Assembly (NCBI RefSeq): GCF_014652875.1
Contig: NZ_BMZQ01000002.1
Location: 62,001-126,000, forward strand
From: Tianweitania populi
Lineage (GTDB): Bacteria; Pseudomonadota; Alphaproteobacteria; Rhizobiales; Rhizobiaceae
Direction of reading: 5' to 3'
DNA length: 64,000 nt
Shown: positions 48,088 through 54,612 of the stretch, in pieces
How the letters are laid out: the number at the start of each line of letters is the position of its first letter
How positions within the stretch are numbered: the first letter of the stretch is position 1
Notes under the pieces: model-generated
What the model was told of the DNA's origin: nothing
The model's database searches: none
What the model saw: only the letters and a program-made list of their open reading frames with translations
Made by a program: the position numbers and the translations under genes

Positions 48088-49083
48088 ATGACCATACAGG
48101 ACGCCGACATCACCTTTGTCGTGCAGGGACCGGTCAGCCATGGCGACGGGTCGAGCACGCATGAGGCGACAGCTTCCATCCGGCGGTTCTTCCCCGGAAG
48201 CCGCATCGTTCTGAGCACCTGGGAGAACGAAGATACCCGCGACATCGACGCCGATGAGATCGTGGTCAGCACCGACCCCGGCGGCATTCTGTGGGAGGCC
48301 GATGGGGTTTCGATCGTCAACAACGTCAACCGCCAGATCCTGTCCACGCGCGTCGGCCTCGCCCGGGTCAAGACGCCTTATGCCGCAAAGATCCGCTCCG
48401 ACGGCCATGTCACGGGTCGCGGTTTCATCTCGCTCGAAGAAGCGTTCCCAACGCGCCTCGGCGAAGGGAAGGTGTTCGAGCGCCGCATCGTGGTCTCCAA
48501 GGAGTTCACCCGCAGCGCGCGCTCCTTCATTCCGATGGCCTATCATCCGAGCGATCTGTTTCAGTTCGGCCTGGCAACCGATCTACACCGCTACTGGGAC
48601 GCCGAGCTTCTGGCCGGCGACAGCCTGACGGGCTTCATGCTGAACGAAGCGCCGGATGTCTGGTATCGGATGTTCGACCGGTTTCGGTTCACCACCGAAC
48701 AATACCTGTTTCTATCCGCGCTCAAGCGCTGCGGCCACGAGCGGCGGTTATCGCATTACGCCGAGATCAACGAGCACATCATCGCCGATTCCGAGCGGAT
48801 GCTGTTCAACAACTTCATTCCCTGCGAGCCCGAAGTCCTGGGCATCGACCACGAGCGCTTTCGTGGCCGCGCGCAGAAATCGCTTGCCGAAGATTGCGTC
48901 GGCCTGCGCGAGTTTCTCGCCTGGTACCTCGACGTCGCCGTCGCCGCGAACAGCCGTCGGACAGTGGGAACGCCCGCCCCGCGCATGTCTCTGCTGCTGC
49001 GCACGGAGCGCGTGGCGCGCGAAATCCTCAAGCGCAGTCAGCTGATGCGTCGGCTCTATGCAGGGCAGTTTCTGAAACGATGA
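48088..49083 (+). CDS. WavE-like lipopolysaccharide synthesis protein, first copy
   Basis: 331 residues of the WavE family (named from Vibrio cholerae LPS core loci). ITFVVQGPVSHGDGSSTHEAT at the N-terminus and VNNVNRQILSTRVGLARVKTPYAAKIRSD are its hallmarks, similar to a nucleotide-diphospho-sugar transferase fold. It probably transfers an activated residue to LPS or capsule. It begins the four-gene operon and overlaps the kinase gene by ATGA. A paralogue closes the operon at 51046-52083, sharing the NVNRQI and TPYA-K-R-D segments. Confidence 0.86.
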   Translation: MTIQDADITFVVQGPVSHGDGSSTHEATASIRRFFPGSRIVLSTWENEDTRDIDADEIVVSTDPGGILWEADGVSIVNNVNRQILSTRVGLARVKTPYAAKIRSDGHVTGRGFISLEEAFPTRLGEGKVFERRIVVSKEFTRSARSFIPMAYHPSDLFQFGLATDLHRYWDAELLAGDSLTGFMLNEAPDVWYRMFDRFRFTTEQYLFLSALKRCGHERRLSHYAEINEHIIADSERMLFNNFIPCEPEVLGIDHERFRGRAQKSLAEDCVGLREFLAWYLDVAVAANSRRTVGTPAPRMSLLLRTERVAREILKRSQLMRRLYAGQFLKR

Positions 49084-49979
49084 CAGCACATCTCATCGAC
49101 ATAAACCCGCAGCATGTCCGCACGCTTACGGGGCATTCCGGCTGTTCGGTCTCGCTCTGCCTCGATGGCGACCGCTATTTCGTGCGCAAGGTATCCGCTT
49201 CGCCCGCCTATAATGCGCGCTTTCGGCTGCAGATCGAGAAGCAGAACGCTCTGGCTGACGTGATCGCGACGCCGCGCGTGCTGCAGCAGGGCGAGGCCGG
49301 CGATCTCCTTTGGTATGACATGGAGTATGTTCAGGGACACGGCTTCGTGTCCTTTGCACCGCTGCAGGCGGTGGCCAGCATTCCGGCGATGGTTGAGCGC
49401 CTCACCGACCCACTTCACCGACTGTCCGCGACCGTGTCGGGCTCGCTCGACCCGGCCTTGTTTCACGCCAAGATCGCTGAACTGAAAACGAGCATCGCAA
49501 AGAGCCCGTTCTACGACACCGAGCCGCAGTTTCTCGACGCCCTGCTCGAACAGCTCGCCGCCCAGGCCTGGACTGGCATTCCGCAAACGCTGTGCCATGG
49601 CGATCTGACTGTCGAAAACATGCTGATCCGCGATAATGGCTCGATCGTTTTCATCGACCTTCTCGACGGCAATCTCGAAAGCGTCTGGATGGATGTCGCC
49701 AAGCTGATCCAGGATCTCGAAAGCGGCTGGTCGCTGCGCAGCATTCTGTGGCATGATCGGCCCGATCCAACCGCAAAACTGTTGCGCACCATCAGCCGCT
49801 ATCTGGCGGAAGAAGTGACCAGCCAGATGACCGGCTTCTTTCCAAAGCTCGACGCCGCACTTCCGTCGTTGCGCGCCCTGCAGGCGTTGCGCGTTCTTCC
49901 TTATGTGCGCGACGCCACCATTTTCTCGCGCGTGGTTTCCGGACTGCGCCGCATCGGTTCCATTGAGGCATATGCATGA
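49080..49979 (+). CDS. APH/LicA-like small-molecule kinase
   Basis: 299 residues of the aminoglycoside phosphotransferase/choline kinase fold. The catalytic loop is CHGDLTVENML near residues 171-181 and the metal-binding DxD-type segment is FIDLLDG near 190-196; ATP-binding YFVRKVS is near 33-39. The frame is open further upstream but inside the WavE gene. Because it lies between WavE and a nucleotidyltransferase, it probably phosphorylates the free form of the residue to be activated, as LicA does for choline. It is coupled by ATGA on both sides. Confidence 0.85.
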   Translation: MTAHLIDINPQHVRTLTGHSGCSVSLCLDGDRYFVRKVSASPAYNARFRLQIEKQNALADVIATPRVLQQGEAGDLLWYDMEYVQGHGFVSFAPLQAVASIPAMVERLTDPLHRLSATVSGSLDPALFHAKIAELKTSIAKSPFYDTEPQFLDALLEQLAAQAWTGIPQTLCHGDLTVENMLIRDNGSIVFIDLLDGNLESVWMDVAKLIQDLESGWSLRSILWHDRPDPTAKLLRTISRYLAEEVTSQMTGFFPKLDAALPSLRALQALRVLPYVRDATIFSRVVSGLRRIGSIEAYA

Positions 49980-51049
49980 CCAAGCCAGGCACGATCGTTC
50001 TTCCCATTGCAGGGCGGTCTTCGCGTTTTCCGGGACTTCGGCCCAAATGGATGCTGACGGCACCCACCGGAGAACTCATGCTGGAAAAGAGCCTCGCTTC
50101 GGTTGCCGACTGGCGCAACCGGCGCGTGGTGATCGGCGCGCTGGCCGAGCATCTCGATGGCAAGGGCGGGCGCGGCGCCCTTCAGCGCGCTTTTGGCGAT
50201 GCTGTCGAGATCGTCACCTTCGAAGACCAGACCGCAGGACCGGCGGAAACAGTCGCGGAGATCCTATCGCGCGCAGATGTTCAGGGCCCGATCTTCATCA
50301 AGGATTGCGACAGCTGGTTCGTGCCGCGCGAAAACGTTTTTTCAGACTGCGTGTGTTACGCCGATCTGCGCCAGACCGGCGAAGTCCGGAATATCGCGGC
50401 AAAGAGCTTCCTGCACCTCAACGACAATGACCTGCTGTTGGGGATCATCGAGAAGAACGTGTCGTCGAACTATATTTCGGTCGGCGGTTACGGCTTTCAC
50501 GACGCCCATGTCTTTCTGGATTCCTACCGCCGGCTCCTTGCCTCGAACCACGAAGGCGAGCCCTTCGTTTCCCATGTGATCCTGGATGCCATCCGCCAGG
50601 GCAACGTCTTTCGCGGCATCAACACCGACCATTACGTCGATGTCGGCACCCTGGAAGCCTGGAACCGTTTCCGCGAGGATCTCGGCCTCTACATTGTCGA
50701 CCTCGATGGCGTCGTGTTGAAGAATGCCGGCCAATACATCCCGCCGCTCTGGGACGATCCCGACCAGGCACTGCCCGGCAATGTCGCAGCCTTGAAGGCA
50801 ATGATCGCGCGCGGCGCGCAGATCATCTTCGTGACCGCGCGCCCGGAACGCTTTCGCGAGAAAACCGAAGCCTTTCTGCGCGAACTTGGTCTGTCTTGGC
50901 ATGCGGCCATCTTTGGCGTGAACCACGCCGCCCGCACGCTGGTGAACGATTTCGCGCCGTCGAACCCCTTCCCTTCGGCCGTCGCGATCAACCTCGTGCG
51001 CAACGGCGACGATCTCGCCACCATGCTGCCCTCGGCCGTTCAGCGATGA
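49976..51049 (+). CDS. Nucleotidyltransferase-HAD phosphatase fusion
   Basis: 357 residues in two domains. Residues 1 to about 230 are a NTP_transferase-like domain starting IVLPIAGRSSRF with PKWML, an atypical version of the GxGxR...K signature; IKDCDSWF and VDVGTLEAWNRF follow. From about 238 there is a HAD domain with motif I VDLDGVVL, motif II FVTARPE and motif IV LVNDFAPSNPFPSAVAINL. The pair might activate and also proofread or prepare a phosphorylated residue. It overlaps the kinase and the second WavE gene by ATGA. The substrate is unknown. Confidence 0.86.
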   Translation: MTKPGTIVLPIAGRSSRFPGLRPKWMLTAPTGELMLEKSLASVADWRNRRVVIGALAEHLDGKGGRGALQRAFGDAVEIVTFEDQTAGPAETVAEILSRADVQGPIFIKDCDSWFVPRENVFSDCVCYADLRQTGEVRNIAAKSFLHLNDNDLLLGIIEKNVSSNYISVGGYGFHDAHVFLDSYRRLLASNHEGEPFVSHVILDAIRQGNVFRGINTDHYVDVGTLEAWNRFREDLGLYIVDLDGVVLKNAGQYIPPLWDDPDQALPGNVAALKAMIARGAQIIFVTARPERFREKTEAFLRELGLSWHAAIFGVNHAARTLVNDFAPSNPFPSAVAINLVRNGDDLATMLPSAVQR

Positions 51050-52083
51050 GCGACAGGTCTGAGCCTCCGGTTAGCGGCACGATTGCCAACGAGGACGTCA
51101 CCATCGTGCTCCAGGGCGGGCTCGGCGGCGACTGGGATGTCCGCTATTCCGTGCGTTATTTGCGCGAGGTGATGCCGGGCGTGAAAATCATCCTGTCGAC
51201 GCAGAAGACGGCCGCCAAGACCCTGCTCGACGAGACCGACTTCGACGCCGTGATCCTGACCGACGATCCCGGCGTGCTGCCGCCCGTCAAGCTGATCGGC
51301 GCACCGCACAACGTCAATCGCCAGATCATGTCCTCAGCTGCGGGGCTTGCTGCCGTCACCACGCCTTATGCGATCAAGCTGCGCACCGACGCCTATCTGT
51401 CGTCGCGCAAGGTTGTCGACCTGTGGTCGCGCTGGGCGGAAGCCAATCCGGGACCGCGCCTCAAAGGCCGGGCGCGCATCCTCATCATGTCGCTGTTCAG
51501 CCTGAACCCGCGCTTCGATGAACGGCTCTGCTATCACCTCAGCGACTTCATGCAGTTCGGCCGTACCGAAGATCTCCGCGACTTCTGGAGCGGGCCGCTG
51601 ATGGATTTCGGCACCAACACCCATTGGGAGCGCAACCCGTTTCCGCCCCACTCCATTCCGCGGGAACGCGAGTTCCGCTCTCGCTACGCCACAGAGCAAT
51701 GGCTGACGCTGGGCTATCTGTTCGGGCGGGGTCCCTACCCGATCGCCTACCATAACGATATCGATGACGGCATTCTGCGGGAATTCGAAGAGTATCTCGC
51801 CGACAACTTCATCGTCGCCCATCCGCTTGATGTCGACCTGCATATGCCCAAGCACAACTACGTCTTTAAGAGCCGCTATTTCAACGCGATCTGTTACTCT
51901 TTCGAAGACTGGAAGAAGCTGGTGTTCGCACGCTCGGGCCTGACCGGACCCGATACCGGCTACACGCAATGGCCGCGAAGTTTTGCCGAGAAGCAGCGCT
52001 ACATCGCAGTGAAACAGCGCACCCGCTGGCTCAACCGCTTCGGCTTCGCGCATACGGTGCGGCGCTGGCTGAAGCCGGGTTGA
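51046..52083 (+). CDS. WavE-like lipopolysaccharide synthesis protein, second copy
   Basis: 345 residues. It shares with the first copy VTIVLQGGLGGDWDVRYSVRYLRE, GAPHNVNRQIMSSAAGLAAVTTPYAIKLRTD and LSDFMQFGRTEDLRDFW. The two proteins differ strongly elsewhere, so they are old paralogues with different acceptor or donor. The start overlaps the fusion gene stop as ATGA. It is the last gene of the operon; the broken SPW gene is convergent seven bases on. Confidence 0.86.
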   Translation: MSDRSEPPVSGTIANEDVTIVLQGGLGGDWDVRYSVRYLREVMPGVKIILSTQKTAAKTLLDETDFDAVILTDDPGVLPPVKLIGAPHNVNRQIMSSAAGLAAVTTPYAIKLRTDAYLSSRKVVDLWSRWAEANPGPRLKGRARILIMSLFSLNPRFDERLCYHLSDFMQFGRTEDLRDFWSGPLMDFGTNTHWERNPFPPHSIPREREFRSRYATEQWLTLGYLFGRGPYPIAYHNDIDDGILREFEEYLADNFIVAHPLDVDLHMPKHNYVFKSRYFNAICYSFEDWKKLVFARSGLTGPDTGYTQWPRSFAEKQRYIAVKQRTRWLNRFGFAHTVRRWLKPG

Positions 52084-52089
52084 AAACCA

Positions 52090-52488
52090 CTACTTGAGCC
52101 GGCGGTCGGCAAGATTGGGCTTGCTGCCGCCAGTGACATGGGAAAAGCGGTCGGTGTGGCGGGCGCTGAAGGCGGCGACCACCAGCCCCATGATCCCGAC
52201 GAGGACGTGCGGCCATCAGATGCGGTCGCTGAAATTGAGCACCCAGGGCGATGCAAGCAGCAGCAGCGCAAACACCACGTCGAGCGCAAGATGCACGCGG
52301 AAGCGCAGGATGCGCACCATGCCAAGCTCGTAGTCCGTAAACAGGCTGTAGATCAGCACGAACGCGCCCAATCCAATCGTCGCCCACTGCGCAGCCCCGC
52401 CATCGGCGAAGCCCAGCGTATAAGGCGCCGAAATCAGAAAGAGCGCGACCAGATAGTCGATCGCTCCATGCAAGGTCGTCGGGATCAC
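52090..52488 (-). pseudogene. SPW-repeat membrane protein gene with an in-frame opal codon
   Basis: A GTG at 52488 follows GGAGG and opens IPTTLHGAIDYLVALFLISAPYTLGFADGG, then two or three membrane helices with the SPW-like motif ASPWVLNFSDRI. TGA at 52218-52216 interrupts at a position where the family has Trp; after it the same frame continues WPHVLVGIMGLVVAAFSARHT for 41 codons to TAG at 52092-52090. A single TGG-to-TGA change explains the break. The function of SPW proteins is unknown. Either the gene is newly inactivated, or the base is an error, or the stop is read through. Confidence 0.78.
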
Positions 52489-52679
52489 AGGCAGCCTCCA
52501 AGCGTCGTCGGTGGCACAACTGCGGGGATGGCGGGAGTGTTCCTTGAAGTGGCAGGCCTTCTCCGTGCAGCGCATAGGGAATGGTTCACGCGATTGCTAT
52601 GCAACGAATTGCTGCCAACGCCGTACGAGTGATGTGATCAATGCTGGTTCGTGATCGGTATCAGCACGCAGCAATCGTG

Positions 52680-53588
52680 ATGCGTTTGCCTCAAACAGGT
52701 GTTCCAATTTCCAAGAAGCGTACGGTCTTTGTTTCTGCTGCTCTCGTGCTTGTCGCCGCATGCGCAGCCATCTGGTTCGTTATGGATCGCGGGCTTTCCG
52801 AGATTGAGCGGTCGGTACGGCGGAGCGTCGAAGACAAGCTGGCACAATCCTACGATGTATCGACGGTCGTTGAGGGTGAAGCAGGCATCGATCTGTTTCC
52901 GAGGCTTGCCCTCGTTTTCTCCAACGTTTCGATCAAAGTACCAGGCACGGATACGCGATCGCTTCAGATCAGTCGCGTCGAAGTTCCCTTGAGCTTTGCA
53001 TCGCTTTGGCAACGATCATTGACCATCGAGACGATCGTTCTGGTCCGACCTCTTGTCGAAGTCGGGCAGCGCAGCATCCCAGCCGCCGGAGAGTCAAGAG
53101 AACCGGATAGAAGGTCACCGCCTCGTCCTGATCGGGACGCCGCCGCTCGCTCGGACCTCATCCACATCTCCGAAAACATAGGTCGGGTGCAGATCGTCGA
53201 CGGTGCTTTTCGACACGGAGACGCGTCTCCTGCTGTGTCCAAAGCAAATGGCACGCTGATCCTGGCGCCGAATACGGCCCGTGCTTCATTCGAAGGGACC
53301 GCGGTCTTGAACGGCGATGAAGCGGCCATATCGCTAAGTCTGGACGATCCAGCCGGCTTCGCAAAAGGCACCGAAACCAACCTCCTTGCCTCCGCATCAT
53401 CGGAAACGCTGACGATCAAATTCAATGGGAAGGGATCTCTCCGACCCGGTCTTTATCTGGATGGTGCGTTTGAAGTGTCGTTGGCCCGTCCCCAGCAGGT
53501 ACTGGATGTGATCAGCGGCAGGCAGACCAACCCCGCTCGTATTCCACCAATAACGGTAAGAACGCGCCTGGTCGTCGATCCGGATTAA
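52680..53588 (+). CDS. Short AsmA-like membrane-anchored protein
   Basis: About 302 residues (315 if started at ATG 52641). It has one N-terminal membrane helix (TVFVSAALVLVAACAAIWFV), then the AsmA-type pattern GEAGIDLFPRLALVFSNVSIKVPG and SRVEVPLSFASLWQRSLTIETIVLVRPLVE. Full AsmA-like proteins such as the one at 60826 in this window are twice as long, so this one lacks the C-terminal domain. Composition is less GC-rich than the neighbours. AsmA proteins help phospholipid transport and envelope homeostasis. It ends about 70 bases from tRNA-His, so it may be truncated by an old rearrangement there. Confidence 0.72.
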   Translation: MRLPQTGVPISKKRTVFVSAALVLVAACAAIWFVMDRGLSEIERSVRRSVEDKLAQSYDVSTVVEGEAGIDLFPRLALVFSNVSIKVPGTDTRSLQISRVEVPLSFASLWQRSLTIETIVLVRPLVEVGQRSIPAAGESREPDRRSPPRPDRDAAARSDLIHISENIGRVQIVDGAFRHGDASPAVSKANGTLILAPNTARASFEGTAVLNGDEAAISLSLDDPAGFAKGTETNLLASASSETLTIKFNGKGSLRPGLYLDGAFEVSLARPQQVLDVISGRQTNPARIPPITVRTRLVVDPD

Positions 53589-53658
53589 GACATGAGATTG
53601 TGGTTGATCTCCCACAGATCGCGGGATCACCAAGGCAGCATCTTATGGGGATGATAAA

Positions 53659-53735
53659 TGGTACGGTTGGGTGGGCTCGAACCACCGACCTCCGGATCCA
53701 CAATCCGGCGCTCTAACCAACTGAGCTACAACCGC
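53659..53735 (-). tRNA. tRNA-His (GTG)
   Basis: The minus strand folds into a full cloverleaf: acceptor GCGGTTG / CAACCGT (first pair G-T), D arm with AGCTCAGTTGGTTAGAGC, anticodon stem CCGGA / TCCGG around TTGTGGA with anticodon GTG, T arm GGTGG-TTCGAGC-CCACC, discriminator A73 and encoded CCA. The base before G1 is C, so no G-1 is encoded. This is the special alphaproteobacterial tRNA-His form. Confidence 0.95.
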
Positions 53736-53842
53736 GTGCCGACGGCCTTCCTGGTGGAGGCCGGGTCAGTGGGACCGTCCCTACCGAGTATCCCGGTCTT
53801 TTTCAAGGGCCTGATTGGCAAACGACCTGAGGAAATCCACCA

Positions 53843-53868
53843 AAAGAAAAGCCGGCTTGGAAGCCGGC
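53843..53868 (-). terminator. Rho-independent terminator of the phasin gene
   Basis: On the minus strand an eight-base stem GCCGGCTT / AAGCCGGC with a two-base centre is followed by TTTTCTTTT. It lies about 33 bases past the phasin stop. Confidence 0.88.
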
Positions 53869-53900
53869 CTGTCTCGGTACCTATTGAAGGCGTGAGAGCC

Positions 53901-54356
53901 TTAAGCGACCTTGAGGTCGCTCCAGGCGCGCTCGACGATGTCCTTCACCGGCTTGGCGACGTCTTCGGCGCCGCGCGTTGACACGGTCTGCACGTCCTTC
54001 ACCTGGTTGACGGCCAGCTCGACCTGCTTGCGCAGATAAGAGGTCTGCAGCTCGGCAAAGTCGGAGATTGATTTCACGCCAAGAAGGGCTTCCAGATGCG
54101 AGAAGGTCAGTTCAGTGCTGGCGCGCATGGCGGCAATGGACTTCAAGGACAGCTCGCTCGAAACGGCGCGGGCGTTCTCGAACGAGGCTTCGAAAGCCTT
54201 CTGAGCACCATCGGTGCCCTGCTTGATGCGGGCGAAAGCTTCCTTCGACTGTTCAACGCCCTTTTCCGCAAAAGTGCGGAACTGGTCGGTGGCTCGGTTT
54301 GCTTCGAAGGTGGCGAATTCTACGTTTTCAGCGGTATTGCGGGCAGCCTCGGACAT
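53901..54356 (-). CDS. Phasin family protein
   Basis: 151 residues, mainly helical and amphipathic without membrane segments. The phasin pattern is seen: NRATDQFRTFAEKGVEQSKEAFARIKQG, then SELSLKSIAAMRASTELTFSHLEALLGVKSISDFAELQTSYLRKQVE. Phasins coat polyhydroxyalkanoate granules and control their size. The start ATG follows CCAAGGAGAG. Its own promoter and terminator make a single-gene unit. An acetoacetyl-CoA synthetase gene of the same carbon-storage cycle is 4 kb away. Confidence 0.92.
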   Translation of the reverse strand: MSEAARNTAENVEFATFEANRATDQFRTFAEKGVEQSKEAFARIKQGTDGAQKAFEASFENARAVSSELSLKSIAAMRASTELTFSHLEALLGVKSISDFAELQTSYLRKQVELAVNQVKDVQTVSTRGAEDVAKPVKDIVERAWSDLKVA

Positions 54357-54437
54357 GACGCTCTCCTTGGAACGGTTAGATCTTCATCGACTTCACTGAA
54401 TTCCGGTGCCACTTTTTTGTGTGGCCTGTGCCTTATC

Positions 54438-54465
54438 CTATAGCACTGCTTATTGTGCATTGCAA
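54438..54465 (-). promoter_or_regulatory. Putative phasin promoter with a TGC-N3-GCA element
   Basis: On the minus strand TTGCAA (54465-54460), 16 bases, then CTATAG (54443-54438) fit an alphaproteobacterial housekeeping promoter. TGC-ATT-GCA at 54456-54464 overlaps the -35 region and resembles the TGC...GCA sites bound by the phasin repressor PhaR in relatives. Confidence 0.5.
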
Positions 54466-54612
54466 CATAATTGCTGCGCCGCATTAATACCGGCCCGTGA
54501 GCAGCATTAACCAACACGGCAATTGCCTGGGGTCAGCGTGCCTGGGCTGTGGATTTCGCGGCGATCCGTCTTTATTAATAAAGCGTTAAGGAACCTTCGC
54601 GCAGAGCGCCTT

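Noticed and set aside
53589..53658. attachment site of a genomic island at tRNA-His
   Set aside because: I saw no integrase gene and no second copy of the tRNA 3' end in the window, so it is kept only as a weak idea in the findings.
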